DNA from: Locusta migratoria
Taxonomy: Eukaryota > Arthropoda > Insecta > Orthoptera > Acrididae
Reading direction: 5' to 3'
Assembly (NCBI GenBank): GCA_026315105.1
Contig: CM048745.1
Location: 760,073,006 to 760,137,005 of the forward strand
DNA length: 64,000 nt
The position numbers were made by a program, and so were the translations under genes. A model generated the notes under the pieces. That model saw nothing but the letters and a program-made list of their open reading frames with translations, ran no database searches and was not told the DNA's origin. Numbering within the stretch: position 1 is the first letter of the stretch; the number at the start of each line of letters is the position of its first letter. This document shows, one piece after another, positions 1-9,016 of this stretch.

Positions 1-533
1 TCGAAAATTATCTCGAGCAATTACTTCATGAACCCACTAGAATAGTAAATGGTGGTGAGCACATACGTAACATCTTAGCAACAAATAATACGGATATAAT
101 GAAGAGCAGAGAAACAGACACAGGGATTGCTGAACAAAGAGTTGTCTAAGACTGAATTTCGGACTTTCCAAGTCCACAATATATGTATATAGATAAAATG
201 GCATTAATTCTTTCCTTGCTGAGAATGTACAGTTGTTCGAAACTAGTAATGTGAGTGTAGATCAGATGTGGCTTACATTGAAAGAAATAATATCGACAAT
301 CATTGACACATTTATACCAAACAAACCAGCATAAGAGGGGGATGACCTACCGTGCACACTTAAAAGGTTAGATCACTCTTGCAGAAGCAAAGAAAAAAAA
401 AACATGCTAAATTCAAAGGGACACAAAATCCCCAATACTGGGAATCTTCTAAAGACGCTAGAAATTTAGCTCGAACTACAAAACCAAAAGCTTACAATAG
501 TTACTACAACGAAGACCTGTCACGTAATTTGGT

Positions 534-592
534 CCCGCTGCGGAGCGCGCGGTTGCTCGCCGTCGCAGTTTCGAGTCCTCCCTGGGACACGG

Positions 593-659
<67 letters not shown>

Positions 660-758
660 GTCCTTAGGTTAGTTTATCTTAGTTTAAGTAGTTTGTAGGC
701 TAGGCACTGATGGCCACGCAGTTTGGTGCGTTAGATTTACAAACATTTGATTTGAACT
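534..758 (+). mobile_element. tRNA-derived SINE (family B), 5'-truncated, with expanded (TG)n
   Basis: Starts inside the tRNA-like head and keeps the Pol III B box (tttcgagtcct, slightly decayed). Then come a long TG run and the shared SINE tail (gtccttagg, aagtagtttgtag, ctgatggccacgcag, ttacaaacattt). It is flanked by the direct repeat taatttggt (525-533 and 759-767), which is the target-site duplication. It sits inside the non-LTR fragment and is therefore younger than it. Confidence 0.8.
595..658. repeat. (GT)n microsatellite
   Basis: About 32 GT units. It is an expansion of the short tgtgtgtg stretch that all family-B SINEs carry just after the tRNA-like head (compare the copy at 29201). 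Confidence 0.95.
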
Positions 759-1583
759 TAATTTGGTACATCTACATCTATATGGATCCTCTTCAAATCA
801 CGTTAAATGACCTGGCAGATTATACTAAGAAATTCTGGTAGTATCTAGGGTATACTAGCGGCAAATCAGCTAATCACAATCAATACCGATGATCTGCTAT
901 AGCAGAATTGCTTAACACAGCATTCCGAAATGCCTTCACAGAAGAAGACGAAGCAAATGCTCCAGAATTCGTATCAAGAACAGCTACCAGCATACCCACT
1001 GGGTATTAAAGCAACTTAAGTTTCCAGGTCGCTATGGTATACCAATTAGGCTCCGTTCAGAGTATGCTGATGCAATAGCATAGAACCCCTCGCTTTGCGA
1101 ACGTTCCGTACCCAAAGACAGAAAACATGCACAGGTCACTTAAATATTCAAGAAAGGCAGTCGGATTAATCCGGAGAATCAATGACATCGGTTTTAAGCA
1201 GTATTTTAGAACATATACGTAGCTCAAATATGATCAACAACCTGGAAGAGAACGATCCATTGAAACCATTTTCAACAAGGATTTAGATAGTATAGTTTTT
1301 TACTCACATGATGTCATGAGTGCTAAAGACTAGGAAAGTCAAATATATTCCGTTTTCCTAGGTTTCCGGAAGGCTTTCGACACTTTACCTCACAAGCGTC
1401 TTCTAATCAAACTGCGTGGTTCTGGAATATCGCCCAATTGTGCGACTGGATTTCTCATTTCCTGACAGAAAGGACACAGTACGTTGTAACTGATAGTAAG
1501 TCATCGATCTGAACAGAAGTGATATCTGGCGTTCCTGATGGAATTTTTATAGGGCCCCTACTGTTCCTTATTTTAATAAATGA

Positions 1584-1990
1584 CTAGCTGTAGCCCCGGC
1601 GTTGGCCGGGTGTTTATTTATCCTACACTTTCACAGTCGAAATCACCTTCCCCGCCCCCCTCTCTCTACATCGACCTCTTTCCCTCCCATCTCTCTGTTC
1701 GTTTCCACCTTTCCCTCTCTCGGTAAAGTTTTCTAGAAGGTACTCTGTTGTGTACCCAGTGATCTTCCTTTTGGTTTATAGGTCATGGATGCAGAAATTC
1801 ATAAAGATTGGAGCAAAATGTCTGTTTTATTTTCCTGTAGACAGTATCTGCTTTTCCCCTAGTTATACATTCTTCTAAAAATTTGCATTTGGTTCTAGTC
1901 ACTCCTGTTTAGTCATTTTGCACTTCCTGTTAATCTCATTTCTTAGTCGTCTGACCCGATCTGGAAGGTTCCAGCGCCGAATTCAGCTCG
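1584..1990 (-). mobile_element. Helitron-like 3' terminus, partial copy
   Basis: Read on the minus strand, the sequence ends in a short GC hairpin (cccggccaacgccgggg), about 8 nt, then CTAG followed by T in the target. That is the Helitron 3'-end signature. The target is the RT frame of the neighbouring retroelement. Further in, a stretch near 1792-1815 (aaattcataaagattgga) recurs in the copy at 31860-32738. The inner boundary was not found, so 1990 is a guess. No Rep/helicase sequence is present, so it is non-autonomous or truncated. Confidence 0.55.
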
Positions 1991-2594
1991 GGAGTGACGT
2001 GTATAAAGAGCACCAGCCAGCTACCCACCGGTCACAAACAGCTGGGTGGTGGTAAATTCAGTTTGTGTCAAACGCCATCTTCATTGGATATAGTGGGGTG
2101 GTCTTTGACTACTGCCGACACCGAGCCCCGAACCCGGCACTCAAATGACATTTGCGCCGTAATCCGCGAGGTGACATGGGCGAGACAAAACGACGCTGCC
2201 AGCGATGCGATGCGGAGCCGTTTGCGCCTCCGACGTCACGACGTCACACGCTACCACCGTCGTGGCTGCAGGGCCTCAGCAACGCGCGATGCCACGTTAT
2301 CGTCCAACACTGATGGGTCGTAGAAGACACGCTGCGGTACTCTGACACTGTTATAGTGGCGCACTCAACCAGCTCCTGAGTCAGCGCAGTCGCCGCTGGC
2401 AGGCAAACACTGGTTGCGGCGTCCGACCGGCCACGCCCGGACTATGACATGCACACGAAAACGCAAGGAAAGGCCATCCTGACATGTTGTACTGTCAAAT
2501 GAAGACAGTTCCTTTGCTGAAAAGCAACGAACGGCGCTGTTTCTCTTCAACCATTAAGTACACATAACCTATCTTCTTTTCCATTGGTCTCAGC
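1991..2594. other. No recognised feature
   Basis: Mixed-composition sequence with a moderately GC-rich part near 2100-2480. Short open frames are present but show no domain or motif I recognise. Confidence 0.5.
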
Positions 2595-2608
2595 AAATCT
2601 GCTGGTGG

Positions 2609-2797
2609 CCGGCCGCGGTGGCCGAGGGGACTGAGGCGCTCCAGTCACGGTCTGCACGGCCACTTCGGTCGGGGGTTCGAATCCCCCCTCGGGCATGGAT
2701 ATTTGTGCCGCCCTTAGGATAAGCTAGTTCATAAGTAGTTTGTAAGTTTACGGACTGATGACCCCGTAGTTAAGTCCCATACGCTTTACAAACATTA
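2609..2797 (+). mobile_element. tRNA-derived SINE (family A), full length
   Basis: The tRNA-like head has a Pol III A box (tggccgagggg) and a perfect B box (ggttcgaatcc). The body follows (gatatttgtgccg) and then the common tail ending in ttacaaacatt. The 14-bp direct repeat aaatctgctggtgg lies on both sides (2595-2608, 2798-2811). The near-intact promoter boxes and clean duplication suggest a fairly recent insertion. Confidence 0.9.
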
Positions 2798-2811
2798 AAA
2801 TCTGCTGGTGG

Positions 2812-4074
2812 AGGTGAAGATGGCTAACCTGAAGACAACGACAAACAGTTCATAATAACGTCTCCTTCTCGGGAGTGGAACAATGTTCGGTGGATATAGT
2901 GTCAGTGAAGAATTGAGGGAAAAAATTGAAACGTAAATAGCAGTGCCAGGTTGTTCTTACACTTGTGGGAATCCTGTTAAAAGTAGGCCACTGTACGAAA
3001 TAAAAGTTTAATTCTTGTAGGAGGTACCCAGAAAAGAGTTTACTGTTATGAAACAGTTTAATTTTAGCAGTAAAACAAGCAAAAGGTCCGGGTGAGCTAC
3101 CAGCTACTCCCTGCTTCTACTCCTTGTTACCTGGCCCAAATTTGGAACTGACTTGGTTCAAATTACTCTAATAACAGGAAGTTCACGATACAGTGGCCAA
3201 TATACGTAGCAGCTCACACGAAATAACACACAGCCATTATTAAACAAGCCACCACAATCAACGTTATTTAATAAAGGTGACTAAAGAAAAACTTTAAGGC
3301 GCAACAGAACTTAACAATAAAAAAAAATTTTAAAAAATTGCATCGGAGCATGTTATCAGAACCGTAACAAAATAATATTAAATAAAAAGGGGAAGGTACT
3401 CGAAAACTACAATTTATATACAAGTCAGAATTATACTGAACTTAACTTGTTTATTTGGGTCGAACGCAAGCAAAAAGGAAATCATTTTTTTGATACAATA
3501 AAAGCATCTCACTTACATGAGCTAATACTGACGATGCCCAGCATTGGATTTAACATAAATCACACAGAACTAAACGCTACTGGGGGAAGGATTTACATAG
3601 AACACTCACTCACTCACACACATGCAATGCAACAGGAAACTCACCAAAATCAGCGTGCTGAAACGAGGCAGAAGCAGTTGCCACTATCGTGAGTGAAAGC
3701 CTGAAGACCCGAAGGTACCACAAAACACAATGTACAATAAAACTGCGAAGATGACTCTGGTCTATCATGCCTCATTTGATATGGTGCGCGAGTGTAACAA
3801 AGTTAAGTTGCATGTAGATTAGACCGCGAGTAAATACGCTAATGGCGTCACACGGCTACGTTACATGATCGCAACCCATTGAAGGTGAAGTGGTTAAAAA
3901 TCGGTTTCATTACACTAAATCACGGCGGACTCTTAAGTTGCAATGTGAGAGTAAACTACCTAGGCAGTGGATTGATGAGAAGTAACGTGAATTGAGGTAA
4001 CTAGCTGCAAACCCCCAAAGTCGGAGTTCGGACCCACATGGTTCCGAAAACCGATAAAAATGTATAAATTCAAT
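2812..4074. other. AT-rich stretch, no recognised feature
   Basis: Only short open frames without recognisable domains, for example 81 codons at 3447-3692. Nothing here supports a gene. Confidence 0.5.
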
Positions 4075-4455
4075 TTCCGAAAAATAAAGAAAATTAACTA
4101 CGGCATGCAACCCCTAGAACTGCGTAGGATTTCATAAGAAAGCTACTGAAATGCAGCAACATGCGATTGGGAGCGTTCACAGAGACGGAGGAAGTCCAGC
4201 CTCATTACCGGGAAAAGTGAAATAATTAGAAATTCGGAAAAATAAAAGTAAAACTTACGGCATATAACCCATACAAAAGTTTAGAATTACATAAGGAAGG
4301 GAATTAAATGCAGCTACACGCCATAGGGAGCCATTACAAAGACGGATGAAGTCCAGTCTAAAAAATCCGGAAAAGTGAAATAATTACAAAGACGGAAAAG
4401 TGAGAATAAAAACTATGGCATGCAACACTTAGAAAGAAAGCTACTGAAGGAGGTT
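4075..4455. repeat. Diverged tandem repeat, unit roughly 160-170 bp, about 2.3 copies
   Basis: The blocks 'tacggcat..aaccc', 'ataag.aag..ctac/ttaaatgcag', 'gacggaggaagtccag' and 'ccgggaaaagtgaaataatta' recur in the same order at about 4095, 4258 and, in part, 4415. Copies differ by many substitutions and small indels. Function unknown. Confidence 0.65.
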
Positions 4456-4831
4456 GTATTAAGCTCGGAGAGAATTATTGATAAAGATTAAGTGCATACT
4501 ATATGTTCGGAGAAGAAACAGCATAATTAAAATAGGCGGGGTTAGAAGATCACGAAATGTTAGTGGAAATCAGAAGGATATACGCATAGTTGCTTGCCTG
4601 ATGGGCATTGAACAAACAATAGTGGAACCTAAAGGCTTTGTTCCAAGAACCAACGATGTGGAACACGTATCACTCACGGAAGGAAACTATATGAAAGATC
4701 TTACATATACTGTACAAAAATGAACATATCGTCAGTGAGAAATCAGGCCCCAAAAGGTTATAAAGAATTTACACAGAGTACGTACACGGCCACTTAATCA
4801 CAAAAGGTTTAATATTGCCGAGGAAACCGAC
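4456..4831. other. Short open frame of unknown nature, no recognised feature
   Basis: An 81-codon frame at 4478-4723 on the plus strand has no motif I recognise and lies in decayed sequence. I do not call it a gene. Confidence 0.4.
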
Positions 4832-4906
4832 TGCCGGCGTGGCGCAGCGGATAGCGTCATAGACTGCGGTGCTGAAGGTCGACGGTCCAATCCCGACCAC
4901 CGGCAA
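4832..4906 (+). repeat. tRNA-like sequence (pseudo-tRNA or isolated SINE head)
   Basis: The ends pair (tgccgg at 5' with ccggca at 3'). An A-box match (tggcgcagcgg) and a decayed B box (ggtccaatccc) lie at tRNA-like spacing. No convincing anticodon stem-loop forms, so I do not call a functional tRNA. It lacks the SINE bodies seen elsewhere. Its 3' end is about 10 bp from the presumed start of the gypsy LTR. Confidence 0.45.
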
Positions 4907-4915
4907 TAATTAAAT

Positions 4916-5162
4916 TGTTTGTAATTAACAATTCCAGAATGTTCTATATCTTTTTTATGTTCACTTGTAAATTCTGCTTGTTTATTATGTTAACTAATCT
5001 TCTAATTTCTGGTACATTCTGTCTATGTATAAATAGCAGAGCACTCGGCCTGAGAGGCGGTCAGTGCTGCGTGTATGTTAAGTTCGTAATAAACGTGCTT
5101 TCAGTATAAGTGCTGTGTTTATTTGCCTTCGAAGACAACCCTGCTTCCATTTCAACGCGTCA
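4916..5162 (+). mobile_element. 5' LTR of a Ty3/gypsy retrotransposon (approximate ends)
   Basis: Placed by context: it begins tg and ends ca. It contains a TATA box (tataaata, 5028-5035) and, about 55 bp further on, an aataaa (5088-5093), the usual U3-R-U5 order. A primer-binding-like site and a gag frame follow. The matching 3' LTR was not found downstream, so the ends are inferred and could be off by several bases. Confidence 0.55.
5028..5035 (+). promoter_or_regulatory. TATA box of the gypsy LTR
   Basis: tataaata upstream of the presumed transcription start in the LTR; its position before the aataaa fits an LTR promoter. Confidence 0.5.
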
Positions 5163-5167
5163 TTGTT

Positions 5168-5185
5168 TGGTGGAGGCGCTGGGTG
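5168..5185 (+). other. Candidate primer-binding site (PBS)
   Basis: tggtggaggcgctgggtg starts a few bases after the LTR end, and TGG is the complement of a tRNA 3' CCA end. The identity of the primer tRNA cannot be settled from the window. Confidence 0.45.
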
Positions 5186-5316
5186 CACTGTGCAACAGCT
5201 GCATCACCGTGGCTCCGATTAGGCAACGTAAAAGCCGTCACTTACACGGACTGGAACCGGAATACAAAGGATACACCGAGTACATCCTTCCAAAAGTCCG
5301 TATCATCAGAAGAACC

Positions 5317-6186
5317 ATGGACACGAAACCAGCGGTAAATCAGCTGCACATCAGACACCCGTCGGTGTTCTCTGGACACACAGGACAGGACCGCAACAAA
5401 TGGCTAAAAGGTTTCAACCGAGTCGCCAAGTACAACAGGTGGAATCATGCGATGTGCTTGGCCAACGTTTATTTCTACCTGGACGGAACAGCCCAGCAAT
5501 GGTTTGAAAACAACGAAGACAAGTTGAATGCCTGGGAGACGTTCCAGGAGGAACTTAAGAAGACGTTTGGAGACCGCCAGCGACAAATCTGCTCGGCGGA
5601 AGAACAACTGAGGAACCGGGCGCAACGACATGGTGAGCCGACACAGTCGTACATAAAGAATGTTTTGTCCCTGTGTAGCATAGTGAATCCAAATATGACT
5701 AAGGCCGAAAAAATCACGTACCTGATGAAGGGTATTGCAAAAGACATGTTCCAAACTCTTGTGATAACAGACGTCGCTACGACGGAAGAGTTCATTAGGT
5801 GGTGCCAGCGTATTGAAGAGGTGCAACAAAGGAGGGTTGGACGAAAGAAGTATGATAGACTCCCGAATGTAGTCCCTATGGCCGTTGTGGAATACCAGCA
5901 TGACTTCGCTTCTCTCATACGACAAATTGTGAGAGAAGAATTACAACAATTTACGGCAGCCGGTACTATTAGACCGAGCGAGCATCAGATTATGGCCATG
6001 GATGTAAATCATGAAGAAGCCGACGCCGCTGAGGAAGAGGGATTTCAGACATTAGCTCCTGTTTGCCCCGCCAATCGCACCCGACGTAAAGAATTGCGTC
6101 GCCCTGCTATGACTTATGCTGCAGCCGCCAAACGGCAGCTTATGAACCGACGACGCAGCCACAACCAACTCCTCCGGCAACTATGA
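5317..6186 (+). CDS. Gag polyprotein of a Ty3/gypsy element
   Basis: About 290 codons from the ATG at 5317. The frame is open further upstream, but that part is LTR and leader. It is a capsid-type Gag, which would assemble the element's cytoplasmic particle. The retrotrans-gag pattern is visible: FSGHTGQDRNKWLKGF near the start, then YFYLDGTAQQWFENNE, then W.TFQEELKKTFGDRQRQ, then RNRAQRHGEPTQSYI. The basic C-terminus ends at a stop just before the zinc-knuckle region, which continues in another frame. The capsid frame itself is intact, unlike pol. Ty3/gypsy is well supported by the linked protease and RT. Confidence 0.8.
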   Translation: MDTKPAVNQLHIRHPSVFSGHTGQDRNKWLKGFNRVAKYNRWNHAMCLANVYFYLDGTAQQWFENNEDKLNAWETFQEELKKTFGDRQRQICSAEEQLRNRAQRHGEPTQSYIKNVLSLCSIVNPNMTKAEKITYLMKGIAKDMFQTLVITDVATTEEFIRWCQRIEEVQQRRVGRKKYDRLPNVVPMAVVEYQHDFASLIRQIVREELQQFTAAGTIRPSEHQIMAMDVNHEEADAAEEEGFQTLAPVCPANRTRRKELRRPAMTYAAAAKRQLMNRRRSHNQLLRQL

Positions 6187-6570
6187 CGCCGCGCAGGAGA
6201 ACAGATGTCTGGAGTACAAAAGAAACCACTTTGTTTCCACTGTTGACATGTTTCCTGGACATATACGCTACTGCAGAGAGAGAGAGAGAAGGCGAGAATT
6301 CGACGATTATTTTGCCGCTAGACGTCAGCCATCAGAGCAGTTCTATCCCAAGCAATCACCTGCTGATGCGTTCAGTCGACCGATGGGAAGAAGCCCACCG
6401 CCGTACCCTAGACGAGGTCGCTCCCCGATGCGCCGCAGAGGGTTCAGCGTCGCCGTACAGAGGAACAGCCGCTCCCCTAGCCGCCGCGCCCAGGAAAACT
6501 AAGCGAGGCGACCATCTATGGAGATGAGGCCGACGCAGATGAAAATCCTCCATGGACGACAGTCGCTAAG
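6187..6570 (+). pseudogene. Gag nucleocapsid region, frameshifted zinc knuckle and Arg-rich tail
   Basis: Two frames hold the halves of a CCHC zinc knuckle. One ends PLCFHC, the other gives PGHIRYCRERERRREF. Together they match CX2CX4HX4C split by a frameshift near 6240-6250. An Arg/Ser/Pro-rich stretch follows (SPPPYPRRGRSPMRRR). This would be the RNA-binding end of Gag. The break means the copy cannot make a normal Gag or Gag-Pol. Confidence 0.6.
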
Positions 6571-7005
6571 ATGTCGGGAAATCTCATCGACGTCATAATC
6601 GATTGCCAACCTGTCCGGGCACTTGTTGATTCAGGAGCGTCTTTCTCTGTATTGTCGGATAATTACCGCCGCACCCTAAAGAAGACAATGTTCTGTGATA
6701 CGGGAGCAACTGTGCTGAAGGTCGCGAATGGAAAGTACGTCCAGCCAGAAGGAACTAGCGTCGGAAGAATAACCATCAACAACAGGACCCAGCCGTTTGA
6801 ATTTGTCGTGTTAACAAAATGTAGTCAAAATGTCATCCTCGGATGCTACTTCCTTCAGGCATCCCAAGCTATCATTGAGCTGCAAATTGAAGAAGTTGTT
6901 CCGACGGATACACGTAATACAGAATTTTCTGGGAAGTTATTTGCCGTTGACAATGACGACCCCGCCGTTGACGATGAGCAGAGTTGCAGTCACAAATACA
7001 GATGA
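6571..7005 (+). CDS. Gypsy retropepsin (aspartic protease) segment
   Basis: A 144-codon open frame with the retropepsin active-site motif LVDSGASFSVL at about residues 18-28 and a second conserved strand, NVILGCYFLQ, near residue 90. This matches the D-S/T-G and hydrophobic-LG pattern of gypsy proteases. It would cut Gag-Pol. It sits between Gag and RT as expected in Ty3/gypsy and ends at a stop before the protease-RT linker. Confidence 0.75.
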   Translation: MSGNLIDVIIDCQPVRALVDSGASFSVLSDNYRRTLKKTMFCDTGATVLKVANGKYVQPEGTSVGRITINNRTQPFEFVVLTKCSQNVILGCYFLQASQAIIELQIEEVVPTDTRNTEFSGKLFAVDNDDPAVDDEQSCSHKYR

Positions 7006-7193
7006 GCGATTAAACTGTGAAGTGATTGTTGATAGTAAAAAGTTGATCAGGCTCACCAAAGAAATTTACATACCAGCGGCTATCGTAAGCATTACCGGAG
7101 GTCGAGGAGAGATTTGGATCACTAACTGTCACGAGCAGTCGCAACTTATCCCCTAGGGAATATGTATCGGCATAGCTGAACCAATCCAGGACG

Positions 7194-8160
7194 GTGAGCT
7201 CAACGTCATCAACGAAGACCCTTGCTCTGCTGTTGCTACAGACAACACGCCGGAGGAAACAAACGTGGAACTGCCAAGGACTGACCAAGGAACAACGCCG
7301 GTGGGTGTTGGCCATACTATGCCAACTTTCGGGTGCAGTCGCACTGCAGCAGGGGAAAAGTCAGACGAAAGAACCCACAATAAGGCACCGTATAAATACT
7401 GGGGATCATCCACCAATTAGCCAACGATCGTATAGAGTGTCGCCAGCTGAAAAACGGATGATTCGGGAGGAAGTGAAGAAGATCTTGAAAGATGACATTA
7501 TTCAACCTTCGGAGATTCCTTGATCATCACAGGTGGTCCTTGTAAAGAAGAAGGATGGCATGTGGCGATTCTGTGTCGATTATCGGCGTCTAAACGAAAT
7601 CAGAAAGAAAGATGTCTACCCATTGCCGCGCATTAACGGCAACTTAGACTGCTTGAAGGGAGCTACATACTTCTCAACTATGGACATGCAGACAGGTTAC
7701 TGGCAAATCGAGGTTGACGAAGCTGACAGGGAGAAGACTGCTTTTATTACACCTGATCGCCTCTATGAATTCAAAGTAATGCCATTTGGATTATGTAATG
7801 CTCCGGGCATATTCGAACGCATGATGGACAACTTGCTTCGACACCTTGCTATTTAGATGAAATATCGATTTCTCGAAAACATTTCAAGAACATCTGAGTC
7901 GCCTGTCAAATGTGTTGAAGTGTGTTCAGAATGTAGGTCTCCGCCTCAATCCAAAGAACTGCGTCGACAAAGAGATAAAAAATCTCTGACACCTAGTCAA
8001 CGGAGATGGTGTCAGTCCTGATCCAAATAAAGTAAGGGTAGTCACAGAATTTCCAACTCCTCAGCACATTCGTGATGTGAGAAGTTTTCTCGGGCTGTGC
8101 GCATACTACCGACGTTTCATAAAAGGATTTTGTAACAAGGCACGTCCATTACAAGGGAGA
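7194..8160 (+). pseudogene. Gypsy reverse transcriptase, disabled
   Basis: Ty3/gypsy RT. The N-terminal part HRINTGDHPPISQRSYRVSP is followed after an in-frame stop (7521-7523) by VLVKKKDGMWRFCVDYRRLN, FSTMDMQTGYWQIEV, and FKVMPFGLCNAPGIFERMMD. The catalytic box reads YLDE instead of YLDD and lies at a frame change near 7856. The connection then continues in another frame (RLSNVLKCVQNVGLRLNP, then FLGLCAYYRRFIKGF). The stop, the frameshift and the lost second Asp make it inactive. Confidence 0.85.
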
Positions 8161-8161
8161 T

Positions 8162-8711
8162 GCCAAGTTTTACTGGGATGAGGCAAAAGAAAGAGCTTTC
8201 CGGGCACTTAAGGAGGCTCTAACTCCCGCACCAGTGCTAGCCTTTTAACGACGAGAATGCAGAAACGGAACTTCACACAGACGCCAGTGGTTATGGGATT
8301 GGTGCAGTGCTTGTACAAGTACAGGAAGGTGCGGAAAAAATGGTAGCCTATGCATCAAGAGTACTCTCAAAATCCGAGATAAATTACACTACAACTGAGA
8401 AAGAATGTCTCGCAGTAATCTGGGCTATCGACAAGTTCCGGCCGTATTTATTCGGCAAACCATTCACCGTCGTGACAGACCACCATTCTTTATGTTGGCT
8501 GACTAGCTTGAAGGATCCATCAGGTCGACTAGCAAGATGGGCTCTAAGACTCCAAGAGTATGATGTCACAGTGGTATTCAAGAACAGGCGCAAGGATGCC
8601 GACTGCCTTTCGAGAAATCCATTAGTGGAACACAACAGCATGAATGAAATTTTAGCCCTCACTGAATTAGATAACATTATAGCTGAACAGAGGGATGATC
8701 CGCACTATTAA
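8162..8711 (+). pseudogene. Gypsy RNase H domain, frameshifted at its start
   Basis: Preceded by the gypsy connection (FYWDEAKERAFRALKEAL). The open frame from 8307 gives VAYASRVLSKSEINYTTTEK, then CLAVIWAIDKFRPYLFGKPF, then VVTDHHSLCWL and DADCLSRNP, all standard gypsy RNase H landmarks. The catalytic Glu (TTEKE) and the Asp of TDH are present. The first Asp (TDASG-like, about 8278-8290) lies across a frame change. It would degrade the RNA strand during reverse transcription. Confidence 0.8.
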
Positions 8712-8725
8712 AAACGATAGGCGCC

Positions 8726-9016
8726 TTGGAGAAAGGAGATATGCTATCGATGAACGTCGCTGTTGATCAGAAGGATTGGGATACAATTCTGCCGGTCGTG
8801 ACATTTGTTTACAATAACGCAAGACAAGACAAAGCAGCAGAGACGCTGAGATATCATTTCGCTTGTGACGTTTTCAAGAGCCTCCAGATACCAATTAAAG
8901 CGCACCAAGACCCTCGAGACACAATGTTCATGATAGCAGTACAACAAATCCGTCAACTGTTGTACAAGCGTAAAGTGACAGAACGGGAAAACCTAAAGTT
9001 TATGAAAGGCATATAG
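8726..9016 (+). pseudogene. Gypsy integrase C-terminal remnant after a large internal deletion
   Basis: The frame resumes only 15 bp after the RNase H end with MLSMNVAVDQKDWDTILPVV and TFVYNNARQD, the end of the integrase core/GPY region. The zinc-binding HHCC and most of the DDE core are absent, so well over a kilobase of pol is missing. Beyond 9016 no LTR or env was seen. Confidence 0.7.

Larger units (their letters stand above)
3..1583 (+). pseudogene. Non-LTR retrotransposon fragment: endonuclease end, linker and RT, broken
   Basis: Broken remnant of a jockey/CR1-like non-LTR retrotransposon polyprotein, which would copy its own RNA into a nicked target. Bases 3-150 read ENYLEQLLHEPTR, typical of the C-terminal endonuclease. 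Bases 250-530 read as the endonuclease-RT linker (DQMWLTLKEIISTIIDTFIPNKP). After an inserted SINE the linker resumes (AELLNTAFRNAFTEEDE, about 900-960). RT motifs appear at 1365-1580: FRKAFDTLPHKRLLIKLRG, WISHFLTERTQYVV, then SGVP and GPLLFLILIND. There are many stops and frame changes and the RT catalytic ADD box is missing because a Helitron end cuts in at 1584. It is certainly dead. The family call is by motif only. Confidence 0.75.

Noticed and set aside
5404..5925. Long minus-strand open frames over the gypsy gag region
   Set aside because: They are shadows of the plus-strand gag frame, whose retrotrans-gag pattern is clear.
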